From Dehalococcoidia bacterium (GTDB lineage Bacteria; Chloroflexota; Dehalococcoidia; UBA2979), in assembly GCA_023228825.1 (NCBI GenBank), contig JALOAL010000003.1, forward strand, positions 200,302-264,301: a stretch of 64,000 nt of DNA, written 5' to 3'. A model generated the notes under the pieces. It did no database searches. It worked only from the letters and a program-made list of their open reading frames with translations, and had not been told where the DNA came from. Below are positions 8,450 to 16,284 of the stretch, in pieces. The translations under genes were made by a program, and so were the position numbers. Position 1 is the first letter of the stretch. The number at the start of each line of letters is the position of its first letter.

Positions 8450-10198
8450 ATGATCGAGGGCTACCCGGAAATTGCTCGCGATGTCTCGACGCTGAAGCAG
8501 GCGCCCAACCTGTCGGACTGGGCCGCCCTGCGCGAGTCATGGTCATGGGACGACGCGTGGGCGGAGTTGGATCTGCCGGACGGGCTGGTCAACATGGCGC
8601 ACGAGTGCGTCGACCGCCACGCGGAGAACGTGAACGCAGACAAGGTGGCGATCCTCTGGAACGGCGCGGACAACCAGGTGGAGACGTACACCTACGCGCA
8701 GTTCAAGGCGCAGACCAACAAGGTGGCGAACGCCCTGAAGACCCTTGGTGTGGAGAAAGGGGAGCGGGTCTTCGTCCTGAGCGACCGCATCCCGGAGTTG
8801 TACTTCTCCTGCTTCGGCGCGCTGAAGGCCGGGGCGATCATGGCGCCGCTGTTCTCGGCGTTCGGCCCAGAGCCCATCAAGGAACGCGTGGCCCGCGCGG
8901 AGGGCTCCGTCATCATCACCACGCCGAAACTGCTCCCGAAGGTGAACGCGATCCGCTCCGAGTTGCCCTCCATACGCCACGTCATCGTGATCGCCCATCG
9001 CGAGGGCAAGCCGGTGGCGGAGGGCGACATCGACTACCAGTCGATCGTGGGCTCGGCATCCGAGGAGTTTGAGATCGAGCGCACGGGGCCCGAGGACTGG
9101 TCGGTGATGCACTTCACCAGCGGCACCACCGGTCTGCCGAAGGGTGCGGCGCACGTCCACAACGCCATCGTCAGTCACTACGCCACCGGGAAGTACGCGC
9201 TGGACCTGCAGCCGGACGACATCTACTGGTGCACGGCGGACCCGGGCTGGGTGACGGGCACCTCGTACGGCATGTTCGCGCCGTTCTCCAACGGCGTCAC
9301 AGCGCTCATTGACGAGGGCGGGTTCAGCGCGCGCCGCTGGTACGAACTGATCCAGAAGCACGGGGTGACGGTCTGGTACACCGCGCCCACGGCGATCCGC
9401 CTGCTGATGAAGGCCGGCGAGAGCCTGCCGGCGCAGTTCGACCTGAGCACGCTGCGCTTCATCTCCTCCGTGGGCGAGCCGCTGAACCCGGAGGCGGTGG
9501 TCTGGGGCAACCGCGCGTTCGACCAGCCCATCCACGACAACTGGTGGCAGACGGAGACGGGCTCCATCATGTGCGCCAACTACGCCGCCATGCCGGTGCG
9601 CCCGGGCTCCATGGGCCGCCCGTTCCCCGGCGTCCACGTCTCCGTGGTGGACGACGAGGGCAACGAGATCGCCGAGCCGATGGTGGAGGGCGCCCTGGTG
9701 GTGCGCCCGCCGTGGCCCTCCATGTTCCGCACCTACTGGAACGACCAGGAGCGGTACGACTCGCGCTTCAAGGGCGGCTGGTACTACTCCGGCGACCGCG
9801 CCAAGCGTGACGAGGACGGCTACATCTGGTTCGTGGGACGCGACGACGACGTCATCAACACGGCCGGCCACCTGGTCTCCCCGTTCGAGGTGGAGTCCGT
9901 GCTCATCGAGCACGAGGCCGTGGCGGAGGCCGGCGTGATCGGCAGGCCAGACGACGTGGCCATGGAGGTGGTGAAGGCCTTCGTCACGTTGAACGAGGGC
10001 TACACCGAGACGCCGGACCTGATGCGCGCGCTGAACCGCCACTGCCGCGAGCGCCTCGGCTCCACCGTGGCGCCTCGAGAGATCGTGGTGATCGACATCC
10101 TGCCGAAGACGCGCTCCGGCAAGATCATGCGTCGCCTGCTGAAGGCCCGCGAACTCGGCCTCCCCGAGGGCGACATCAGCACGCTCGAGGAGGATTAG
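8450..10198 (+). CDS. acsA: Acetyl-CoA synthetase, short (AcsA-like) form
   Basis: A 582-residue AMP-forming acyl-CoA synthetase converting acetate (possibly propionate), ATP and CoA to acyl-CoA. The phosphate loop MHFTSGTTGLPKGA, the acetate-pocket signature NWWQTETGS, the hinge region YIWFVGRDDDVINTAGH and the C-terminal PKTRSGKIMRR, whose Lys is the usual acetylation-controlled residue, are all present. At 582 residues it matches Bacillus-type AcsA rather than the roughly 650-residue enteric Acs. The ATG at 8450 has AAGGGGG upstream. Citrate synthase lies about 550 bp further on, which fits acetate assimilation into the TCA cycle. Confidence 0.93.
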   Translation: MIEGYPEIARDVSTLKQAPNLSDWAALRESWSWDDAWAELDLPDGLVNMAHECVDRHAENVNADKVAILWNGADNQVETYTYAQFKAQTNKVANALKTLGVEKGERVFVLSDRIPELYFSCFGALKAGAIMAPLFSAFGPEPIKERVARAEGSVIITTPKLLPKVNAIRSELPSIRHVIVIAHREGKPVAEGDIDYQSIVGSASEEFEIERTGPEDWSVMHFTSGTTGLPKGAAHVHNAIVSHYATGKYALDLQPDDIYWCTADPGWVTGTSYGMFAPFSNGVTALIDEGGFSARRWYELIQKHGVTVWYTAPTAIRLLMKAGESLPAQFDLSTLRFISSVGEPLNPEAVVWGNRAFDQPIHDNWWQTETGSIMCANYAAMPVRPGSMGRPFPGVHVSVVDDEGNEIAEPMVEGALVVRPPWPSMFRTYWNDQERYDSRFKGGWYYSGDRAKRDEDGYIWFVGRDDDVINTAGHLVSPFEVESVLIEHEAVAEAGVIGRPDDVAMEVVKAFVTLNEGYTETPDLMRALNRHCRERLGSTVAPREIVVIDILPKTRSGKIMRRLLKARELGLPEGDISTLEED

Positions 10199-10303
10199 GC
10201 CGCGCCTGCTGACCTCGCCATCCACCCGGGCGAACTGCGGGAGCGGCCTCGCCAAGATGCCGCCCTCGACGCGTGCTACCGGCGCGGGCGGCAGTGCCGA
10301 GGG

Positions 10304-10495
10304 CTATGCCATGGGGCCCTGGGACTGCCGCTGCGGGTTCGCTCCCTGCGCGCTGGCGCCCTGGCTGTTCATCTCCTGCCCGCAGGCGCACATGGGGTTC
10401 ATGTCAGCCGCCATGCCGGCATCCGCGGAGCGCGTCACCTGGATCTCCGCGCCGCAGTTGGAGCATGCGTAGACCTGTCCTGCCTCGAACGACAT
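10304..10495 (-). CDS. Small zinc-ribbon-like protein
   Basis: A 63-residue protein with CSNC (11-14) and CAC (36-38) separated by 21 residues, which could bind one zinc as a ribbon or short metallothionein-like site. The C-terminal 20 residues are Gln/Ser/Ala-rich and probably disordered. The ATG at 10495 is preceded by AAAGGA at good spacing, and codon use suits the genome, so the gene is probably real. It diverges from citrate synthase. The function is unknown; similar small CxxC proteins are seen in Chloroflexota and actinobacteria. Confidence 0.7.
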   Translation of the reverse strand: MSFEAGQVYACSNCGAEIQVTRSADAGMAADMNPMCACGQEMNSQGASAQGANPQRQSQGPMA

Positions 10496-10669
10496 CCTGT
10501 GAGTCCTTTCTTCGGGCCGGGCGCCGAGGTGGCCCCTGCCCCTCAAGCAGAGCCCCCGAACAGTCGCCAGCCGGGGCTATCAGCGGCGATGCCTGCCCCC
10601 CGGCTTCGTGACACGCACGTGACGATCGAGGGCACTCCGGGAGGCCGCCAGCAGGACGGCGGCGACATC

Positions 10670-10682
10670 GTGCACAATGCAC
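10670..10682. promoter_or_regulatory. Palindrome upstream of citrate synthase
   Basis: GTGCA-CAA-TGCAC is a perfect 5-bp inverted repeat 68 bp before the citrate synthase ATG, in the 255-bp divergent region that otherwise holds nothing recognisable. It could be an operator, but its size is near what chance gives in a window this long. Confidence 0.22.
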
Positions 10683-10750
10683 CCAGCCGGCTCACCGCCG
10701 CGCTGGAAGCGCATCAGCCGGGCGACGCGCGATGTCCCGAGGAGGCTCCG

Positions 10751-11893
10751 ATGGCCGAGACGACGAACGACGTGCAGATCCACCGCGGCCTGCAGGGCGT
10801 CTACTTCGACCGCTCGGCGGTGTGCGACATCGACGGGCGCGCGGGCGAACTCTGGTATCGCGGCTACTCCATCCACGAACTGGCGGAGCACTCCACGTTC
10901 GAGGAGACCGCCTACCTCCTGCTGCACGGCGACCTGCCCACCGCCTCGCAACTGCGGGAGTGGTCGGACGCCCTGGTGGCCGCGCGTACCCTCCCGCCCG
11001 AGGTCGTCGAGGTGATCCGCACGGTCCAGCGCGCGCACCCGATGGACGTGCTGCGCACGGCAGTCTCCGCGCTGGCGGTGGACGACCCGGACGTGGCCGA
11101 CAACTCGCCCGAGGCCACCCTGCGCAAGGCGGTACGCCTCACCAGCCAGGTGCCGATGATCGTCGCGGCGCACCACCGCATCCGCTCCGGCCTCGAGCCG
11201 CTGGAGCCGGACGCCACGCTCGGACACGCGGCCAACTTCCTCTGGCTGATCAAGGGCGAACGGCCGTCCGAGGATGCCGCGCGCCTGATGGACCTGGATC
11301 TGATCCTGCACGCGGAGCACGGGGCGAATGCCTCGTCGTTCACGGCGCGCGTGGTGGCGGCGACGGATGCGAACCTGCACGCGGCGGTGACCTCGGGCGT
11401 GGCGGCGCTGAGCGGGCCGGCGCACGGCGGCGCCGCCGAGAACGTGATGCGCATGGCGCAGGAGATCGGCGAGCCGGAGCACGCCGCCGCCTACGTGAAG
11501 GCCCTCCGCGACGAGCGCAAGCCCGTCATGGGCTTTGGCCATCGCGTCTACCGCACGGAAGACCCGCGCGCGCGCCACATGCGCGCCGGCGTGAAGCGCC
11601 TGTCCGAGGAGATGGGCCAGCCGAAGTGGTTCGCCATCCTGGAGGCCGTCGTGGAGGCGATGCGGCCCTACGCGCGCCTGGGCGTGAACGTGAACGTCGA
11701 CTTCTACGCGGGCGTCGTCTACTACCTGCACGGCATCCCGGAGGACCTCTTCGTCCCCATCTTCGCCGTGGGCCGCACTCCGGGATGGTGCGTGAGCGTC
11801 CTGGAGCAGTACGCACACAACATCCTCATCCGCCCCCTCACCCTCTACGCCGGCCCCGCGCCGAGGGCGTACGTTGGGATCGAGGAGCGATGA
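10751..11893 (+). CDS. gltA: Citrate synthase
   Basis: A 380-residue citrate synthase condensing acetyl-CoA and oxaloacetate. Catalytic residues are visible: His225 in SGPAHGGA, His264 in MGFGHRVYR and Asp317 in NVNVDFY, with the late RTPGW motif. Length and motif spacing match the short bacterial and archaeal type II-like forms of 370-390 residues; 2-methylcitrate synthase activity is possible since the families overlap. The ATG at 10751 is preceded by GAGGAGG. The upstream frame is open for another 84 codons but has no homology. The YgiT-like gene starts 4 bp after its stop. Confidence 0.93.
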   Translation: MAETTNDVQIHRGLQGVYFDRSAVCDIDGRAGELWYRGYSIHELAEHSTFEETAYLLLHGDLPTASQLREWSDALVAARTLPPEVVEVIRTVQRAHPMDVLRTAVSALAVDDPDVADNSPEATLRKAVRLTSQVPMIVAAHHRIRSGLEPLEPDATLGHAANFLWLIKGERPSEDAARLMDLDLILHAEHGANASSFTARVVAATDANLHAAVTSGVAALSGPAHGGAAENVMRMAQEIGEPEHAAAYVKALRDERKPVMGFGHRVYRTEDPRARHMRAGVKRLSEEMGQPKWFAILEAVVEAMRPYARLGVNVNVDFYAGVVYYLHGIPEDLFVPIFAVGRTPGWCVSVLEQYAHNILIRPLTLYAGPAPRAYVGIEER

Positions 11894-11896
11894 GAC

Positions 11897-12115
11897 ATGC
11901 GCTGCACGGTCTGTCAGCAGGGTGAGACGCGGACGGGGGTCACGAACCTGGGCTTCCAGCGTGGGAGCAACCAGGTGGTCGTGAGGGACGTGCCGGCCGA
12001 CATCTGCGAGGCGTGCACGGAGTTCTTCGTGGACGAGGTCACCAGCGGCCAGGTCATTGCCCTCGCGGAGGACGCCATCGCGCACGGATGGGCGGTCGTG
12101 CACTACGCTTCCTGA
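11897..12115 (+). CDS. YgiT/MqsA-type zinc finger protein (orphan antitoxin-like)
   Basis: A 72-residue protein with Cys3-x2-Cys6 and Cys37-x2-Cys40, the four zinc ligands of the YgiT-type domain found at the N-terminus of MqsA antitoxins, ending in the helical FVDEVTSGQVIALAEDAI block. It lacks the C-terminal HTH of full MqsA. Such short versions normally sit next to a DUF4258 or MqsR-type toxin; here the neighbours are citrate synthase (4 bp upstream) and a DinB protein, so no partner toxin is seen. The start is fixed by the close spacing and by the first CxxC. Confidence 0.85.
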   Translation: MRCTVCQQGETRTGVTNLGFQRGSNQVVVRDVPADICEACTEFFVDEVTSGQVIALAEDAIAHGWAVVHYAS

Positions 12116-12148
12116 CTTCTGGAGCACCCCGCCGGAAAGAAGCCGCGC

Positions 12149-12682
12149 ATGACCACCGCCGACGCACCGAGGCTCACCGCCGTCACGCTCTCCACGCTCG
12201 CCGCCACGCCCGCCACCGTCCGCCTGCTGCTCACCGGCCTCGCCGAGGGCACCCTCCACGCGACGCCACCGGCTGAGGCAGAAGCCGGCGACTGGAGCCT
12301 GCACACCGTCGCGGTACACCTGGTCGACAGCCATCGGCGTCAGGTGAGGCGGATCCGGCGCATGGTGGCGGAGGACCGCCCCACACTCGCCGCCGTCGAC
12401 GATTGGGAGTCGCTCGTGGTGTCCGGGCTGCAGGACGAAGGCACCGAGGCGCTCATCGAGGTTCTGGCGGCGGAGCGGGCGAGCGACGTGCCGTGGTACG
12501 CCTCGCTGGACGCGGCGGCGCTCGGCCGCACGGGGGTGCATTCGGCGGCGGCCGAGGTGAGCGTGGCGCACGTCCTGAACCACGCCGCGTACCACGACGC
12601 CCAGCACCTGGGGCAGGTGGCCCGCCTGATCGAGGTGGCCGCGGACGCCGGGCGCGGCCGCATGCGCTTCGCCGGGCCGTAG
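12149..12682 (+). CDS. DinB superfamily protein
   Basis: A 177-residue four-helix protein of the DinB/YfiT-like superfamily, whose members bind a divalent metal through three His and often act as thiol-dependent transferases or of unknown role. Likely ligands are the His of VAVHLVDSH and those of VLNHAAYHDAQHLGQV near the C-terminus. The ATG is the first in frame and lies 33 bp after the zinc-finger gene, so it may share its transcript. No substrate can be assigned. Confidence 0.8.
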   Translation: MTTADAPRLTAVTLSTLAATPATVRLLLTGLAEGTLHATPPAEAEAGDWSLHTVAVHLVDSHRRQVRRIRRMVAEDRPTLAAVDDWESLVVSGLQDEGTEALIEVLAAERASDVPWYASLDAAALGRTGVHSAAAEVSVAHVLNHAAYHDAQHLGQVARLIEVAADAGRGRMRFAGP

Positions 12683-12689
12683 GCAGACA

Positions 12690-13223
12690 GTGCGCCGCCC
12701 TCCCGTCTTCCGCTGGATCCGGAACGTCCCGCTGCTCCGCACGCTGGCGGAGGTCGCCGCCGGCCTGCTCGCCTCCCGTCAGCCGGTGGGGGCCACGGCG
12801 GTGATCGTGGGGCCGGACGGCCTGGTGCTGGTGGCGCTGCATCGCACCCGGCCCTCGGCGCCGTGGGGGTTGCCGGGCGGCTGGCTGCACCGAGGCGAAC
12901 TGCCGGAGGACGGCGTGCTGCGCGAGGTGGCCGAGGAACTCGACGTGCCCGTGACGCTGGAGCGCTACCTGTGCTCCTATGCACACTGGAACGGTCGTTT
13001 CCGCCCGCGCGGGCTGAGCCTGGCCTTTCGCCTCCGCTCGACCGCTCCGCCGGGGACGCAGGTGACGCCTCGCTCCTGGGAGATCGCCGTCACCCGCTGG
13101 GTGACGGGAGCCCAGGCAACGGCGATGCTTGCCCCGGACGAGGCGCGCGCGGTGAGGCTCGCCCTGGGCTCGCCACCCGCCCCCGCCGAGCCGCTTGAGA
13201 CGCCGGAGAGAGACCGGACATGA
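12690..13223 (+). CDS. NUDIX hydrolase
   Basis: A 177-residue protein with a complete Nudix box, GGWLHRGELPEDG then VLREVAEEL, giving G-x5-E-x7-REV-x-EE; the Gly near the end of the motif is replaced by Asp. It should cleave a nucleoside diphosphate linked to another moiety. An N-terminal extension of about 30 residues with a hydrophobic stretch (LLRTLAEVAAGLLA) precedes the fold, which may anchor or dimerise it. The GTG start at 12690 lies 8 bp after the DinB stop, suggesting coupling. The substrate is unknown. Confidence 0.87.
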   Translation: MRRPPVFRWIRNVPLLRTLAEVAAGLLASRQPVGATAVIVGPDGLVLVALHRTRPSAPWGLPGGWLHRGELPEDGVLREVAEELDVPVTLERYLCSYAHWNGRFRPRGLSLAFRLRSTAPPGTQVTPRSWEIAVTRWVTGAQATAMLAPDEARAVRLALGSPPAPAEPLETPERDRT

Positions 13224-13236
13224 GAGGGAGTGCCTG

Positions 13237-13851
13237 ATGCCGCTGGTCCCGATCCTCCGTGAGGAGGCGCTGCGACGAGGCCTGCTGGACGCGGACGAGG
13301 GCGTGGACGCTGCCACGGCGTTCCGCCTGGTGCGCGACATGCCCTACCGGCGCGCCTCGGACCGGCAGCCGGAGACGATCCTGCGCGAGTGGCGCGGCAC
13401 GTGCTCCGGGAAGCACTACCTGTTGCGCGACCTGCTGCGCGAGATCGGGATGCCCTCTACGGTCATCCTCGCCACGCACGAGTTCACGCCGGACAACTCG
13501 CCGTGGCTGCCGCCGCACCTGATGACCGAGGCGATCCTGGCGCCGGTGCCGGACGTCCACAACTTCCTCCGCGTCCAGTACGACCCGGCGGACGACCAGT
13601 GGATGACCGTGGACTGCACCTGGCCCAGCGCCGCTCGACGCCTGGAGATGCCGGCCAACCTCTCGTTCGAGCCCGGCGTGGACCAGCGCATTGCCTGCGA
13701 CCCGATCGAGATCTTCCACGTGCCGGAGGACCAGGACCCGCAGGCCCTGAAGGAGGAGGTGCTGGCCGACCACGTCGGCCAGCAGGCCGCGCGTCGGGAC
13801 GCCTTCATCAACGGTCTCTCGGACTGGGTGGAGCGCGAACTGGGCCAATAA
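13237..13851 (+). CDS. Transglutaminase-like cysteine-triad protein
   Basis: A 204-residue protein in which Cys56 (RGTCSGKHYLLRDLL), His108 (VPDVHNFLRVQYD) and Asp126 (WMTVDCTWP) are arranged like the triad of the transglutaminase-like/arylamine N-acetyltransferase fold, with a helix starting at the Cys. This assignment rests on that triad and spacing rather than on a recognised family name. The ATG at 13237 is preceded by GAGAGGGAGTG; an upstream ATG gives 14 extra residues. It follows the Nudix gene by 13 bp and may be cotranscribed. No signal peptide is seen, so it is cytosolic. Confidence 0.65.
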   Translation: MPLVPILREEALRRGLLDADEGVDAATAFRLVRDMPYRRASDRQPETILREWRGTCSGKHYLLRDLLREIGMPSTVILATHEFTPDNSPWLPPHLMTEAILAPVPDVHNFLRVQYDPADDQWMTVDCTWPSAARRLEMPANLSFEPGVDQRIACDPIEIFHVPEDQDPQALKEEVLADHVGQQAARRDAFINGLSDWVERELGQ

Positions 13852-13936
13852 CGGGCGGCCGCAGCGGGCCATCGAGGCTGACGGCTGCCTCGGTTAGGAT
13901 GGCGACGGCCACGAGTGGAGCGAGGTGGAGGCATCC

Positions 13937-14257
13937 GTGCAGAGCGCCCGAGTCAACGCGATCTACACCGCCTTCGCCACCCTGGTGTTCACCGGTCTGC
14001 AGTACTTCCAGGGTGAGCGCAGCGTCATGGTGCTGGCCGTGGGCGCGGTCATGTTCTTCGTCTTCACGTTCTTTATGCTGCGCCTCATCAATCGCGTCAC
14101 CTCCGTCATGGTGGGCGGCCTGAGCCGTAAGCGCGGCGAGCGCACCAGCGACGCCGATGCCGAACGTGGCCCGGAGGTCATCGAGCCCACCACCTCGCGC
14201 CCGGAACACGTCCGGCGCCGCCGCGAACGCCGCACACGGCGCGGCCGCCGCTCGTAG
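13937..14257 (+). CDS. Small two-helix membrane protein with basic tail
   Basis: A 106-residue protein with two hydrophobic helices (roughly residues 6-24 and 31-53) and a strongly basic, Arg-rich C-terminal half ending RRRRERRTRRGRRS, likely cytosolic and able to touch nucleic acid or lipid headgroups. The GTG at 13937 is chosen because GGAGG lies 5 bp upstream; a GTG at 13925 would add four residues and also has a weak GGAG. The family is not recognised. A strong terminator follows 19 bp after the stop, ending the 10.7-14.3 kb transcript. Confidence 0.7.
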   Translation: MQSARVNAIYTAFATLVFTGLQYFQGERSVMVLAVGAVMFFVFTFFMLRLINRVTSVMVGGLSRKRGERTSDADAERGPEVIEPTTSRPEHVRRRRERRTRRGRRS

Positions 14258-14276
14258 CACGCGTACTCATAGATAC

Positions 14277-14306
14277 GAAGAACCCCCGGCGTCCCGGGGG
14301 TTCTTC
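14277..14306. terminator. Strong bidirectional hairpin terminator
   Basis: GAAGAACCCCCGG pairs perfectly over 13 bp with CCGGGGGTTCTTC across a 4-nt loop. A-rich and T-rich stem edges give a short T-run on both strands. It separates the small membrane protein gene from the convergent methyltransferase gene. Confidence 0.85.
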
Positions 14307-14329
14307 GATCTGAACGGCTCCGGTCGGTA

Positions 14330-14353
14330 CCAGTGGGTGACCCAGTGGGTGAC
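14330..14353. repeat. 12-bp tandem duplication
   Basis: Two perfect copies of CCAGTGGGTGAC stand head to tail in the short convergent intergenic region, one of several short tandem duplications in this window. Confidence 0.85.
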
Positions 14354-14401
14354 GAGGCATCCGGGACCTGGAGGTGCTCCTCGCTGACCTGCACCGGCCC
14401 C

Positions 14402-15064
14402 CTACTCGGAGCGCTGGGCCACCACGCACCACAGCGGGTCGGCGTCCGGCGGCGAACGGTCGACGAAGACCGGCTCGTCAAAGTTGCCGGCCAGTCCGAA
14501 GTACGAGGCCACCAGCCGCACGCGGTCGGCCGGCCCCAACTGGCGCCAGACCTCCACCGCCTTGGTGGGGAACATGCGATGGGAGAAGGTGACGACGAAC
14601 GTGCCGCCCGGCGCCAGCACGCGGCCCACCTCGCGGAAGACGTCCACGGGCTGGACCAGGTACTGCACGGACACGGCGCACAACGCCACGTCGAAGGAGG
14701 CGGCCTCGTACGGCAGGACGGGATCCGTGTTCAGGTCGTGCACCACGCGATCCGTGAGTTGGGGGTTGTCCCGCAACTCCTCCTGGTTCATCCCCAGCCC
14801 GGCCACCCGCGCGTACTCCACGTCCGAGGGCAGGTGCGACACCCAGGAGGACATCAGGTCCAGCACCCGTGCGCCCGGCGGGACCACCTCGCGGTAGAAC
14901 TCGGTGAGCGCCTGGATGGTCGCGTCGTCAATGTGGGTGACGAAGCGGGGGACTTCGTAGAAGAAGCGGTCGGAGGACATGTCCTCGCGGCGGAAGAACT
15001 GCGCGGGCATCTGCGGCATCTGGGGCTGTTCAGGCTGGTCAGGTTGGTCAGGCTGCTCAGGCAT
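14402..15064 (-). CDS. Class I SAM-dependent methyltransferase
   Basis: A 220-residue Rossmann-fold methyltransferase-like protein. The SAM-binding motif I is degenerate (ARVLDLMSSWVSHLP, lacking the GxGxG), motif II is FDVALCAVSVQYL and the post-motif segment is VGRVLAPGGTFVVTFSHRMFP. The same variant motif occurs in a group of uncharacterised bacterial methyltransferases acting on unknown small molecules. The first 20 residues are a low-complexity Pro-Asp/Glu-Gln repeat encoded by imperfect 9-bp units, likely disordered. It is transcribed toward the terminator at 14277-14306. Confidence 0.8.
   Translation of the reverse strand: MPEQPDQPDQPEQPQMPQMPAQFFRREDMSSDRFFYEVPRFVTHIDDATIQALTEFYREVVPPGARVLDLMSSWVSHLPSDVEYARVAGLGMNQEELRDNPQLTDRVVHDLNTDPVLPYEAASFDVALCAVSVQYLVQPVDVFREVGRVLAPGGTFVVTFSHRMFPTKAVEVWRQLGPADRVRLVASYFGLAGNFDEPVFVDRSPPDADPLWCVVAQRSE
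15026..15062. repeat. 9-bp coding repeat in methyltransferase N-terminus
   Basis: About four imperfect CAGGCTGGT units encode a Gln-Pro-Asp/Glu-type repeat at the N-terminus of the methyltransferase. The tract is in frame, so unit changes would lengthen or shorten the protein without disrupting it. Confidence 0.7.
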
Positions 15065-15154
15065 TGGGGGGCGCTCCCTGCATCCGCGGCAGAATAGCCG
15101 CTGCCAAGGAGGCCCGCGCGGCTCGTGCTGGCCCGCGCTCGATCTACCGTGACG

Positions 15155-15610
15155 TCAGTTCTGGGTGCTCACCACGCCGCCGACCACGAGGCTCGCGTGC
15201 AGGCCCTCGTGCCCGGGGATGATGCACGTGAAGGCCAGGGCGCCGGCCTCGGGTACGCGCAGGCGGATGACGGTGTCCCCGTTGGGTGCGAGCGACTCGT
15301 GCATCTCGGAGCCCGGGGCGGCGCCGGTCATCACGAAGGCATGAGGCGCGCCGGCGGAACCGGCCAGGACGAACTCCACCACCTCGCCCGGCCGAGCCAC
15401 GATCGAGGACAGGTCCAGCCGCCCGGTGGAAGCGTCCACCACGAAGGAGCGGTCCACCTCCACGGCGGAGAGGTCCACGCCGCGGATCAGCACGTCGTGG
15501 CCGTGGGAGCCCCATGCGAACGCCCACGCCACGGCGCCCACCATCACCATGGCAAAGCCGAGGCGGCGCCAGCGGGGGCGGGTGCGCAGCGGAAGTTCCA
15601 GGGCGGTCAC
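15155..15610 (-). CDS. Membrane-anchored cupredoxin-like protein
   Basis: A 151-residue protein with one N-terminal membrane helix (about residues 17-33) and a cupredoxin domain outside. His90 (GAPHAFVMTG), Cys129 and His134 (FTCIIPGHEG) match three type-1 copper ligands. The axial Met is not present: Leu137 or His138 occupies that region, so the site would be blue copper with a weak or altered axial ligand, as in stellacyanin or laccase, or not copper at all. GTG at 15610 is chosen since GGAGG lies 12 bp upstream; a GTG at 15640 adds ten residues. It is probably an extracytoplasmic electron carrier or copper protein. Confidence 0.75.
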   Translation of the reverse strand: MTALELPLRTRPRWRRLGFAMVMVGAVAWAFAWGSHGHDVLIRGVDLSAVEVDRSFVVDASTGRLDLSSIVARPGEVVEFVLAGSAGAPHAFVMTGAAPGSEMHESLAPNGDTVIRLRVPEAGALAFTCIIPGHEGLHASLVVGGVVSTQN

Positions 15611-15661
15611 CCGTCTAGCGTACCTCCAGCGGGGCGCCACGCGTGGGACTTGAAGCCCGTA

Positions 15662-16231
15662 CTACCGGCCGCCCGCGGCAGGCGGCGCGCCGAGGCGGTC
15701 CGCGAATTCACCCAGGTCTCGCACGCGCTGGACGCGCGGGTCCAGGTCCACGCGGTTCGTGGGCCAGTCCCGCAGGAAGATGCGCGTGTCCGAGCCCTGC
15801 GCCAGCAACTGCGCGGTCCGGGGGTCGTCGTCAATGTGCTCGGCGGCGCGCAGGATTGTGAGCGCGTCCAGTTTGAAGTGGGGACTCCGGAGTCGGGTCT
15901 GGTTCACCACCACGCGGTCGAAGAGCGCCTCGAAGCCGTGGCGGCGAAGCCACCAGCGCGGATAGGTGCGGCGGCCCGTCAGCACCACCAGTTGGCGCAC
16001 CTCGCGCAGACGCTCCAGCGCCTCACGCGCGCCCGGGAGCGGGCGACGCGGGTTGAAGCGCAGGTGGTCCAGCGGCTCTCCCAGCCATCGAGGCGTGATG
16101 CGCGCCGGGACTGGCGTGGCGCCCGGGTCCAGGAACGTGCGGTGCACGCCCACGTTCCACCCGAAGTACGGAGAACAGAACACGCCGTCCATGTCCACGG
16201 TCAGCACGGGCAAGTCAGGCCGGCGGCTCAT
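15662..16231 (-). CDS. HAD superfamily hydrolase-like protein
   Basis: A 189-residue protein with HAD motifs: VLTVDMDGVF (motif I, both Asp), VLTGRR (motif II), the Lys of HFKLDAL (motif III) and HIDDDPRTA (motif IV). This fits a small phosphatase, perhaps of the 5'-nucleotidase-like group acting on nucleotides or sugar phosphates. The start ATG at 16231 follows directly upstream two copies of a 17-bp tandem repeat. It is 54 bp after the Lon-like gene on the same strand and may be read through from it. Confidence 0.8.
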   Translation of the reverse strand: MSRRPDLPVLTVDMDGVFCSPYFGWNVGVHRTFLDPGATPVPARITPRWLGEPLDHLRFNPRRPLPGAREALERLREVRQLVVLTGRRTYPRWWLRRHGFEALFDRVVVNQTRLRSPHFKLDALTILRAAEHIDDDPRTAQLLAQGSDTRIFLRDWPTNRVDLDPRVQRVRDLGEFADRLGAPPAAGGR

Positions 16232-16238
16232 GCGCCCT

Positions 16239-16272
16239 CAATCCCTTGGTCCTGGCAATCCCCTGGTCCTGG
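16239..16272. repeat. 17-bp tandem duplication upstream of the HAD gene
   Basis: CAATCCCTTGGTCCTGG and CAATCCCCTGGTCCTGG are adjacent, one base different, between the Lon-like stop and the HAD start. On the minus strand the unit contains CCAGG/AGGGG, so it could duplicate a ribosome-binding region. Confidence 0.85.
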
Positions 16273-16284
16273 CGGCGGCGCGCA

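Noticed and set aside
10580..12742. 720-codon antisense open frame over citrate synthase
   Set aside because: Antisense shadow; citrate synthase catalytic residues prove the other strand.
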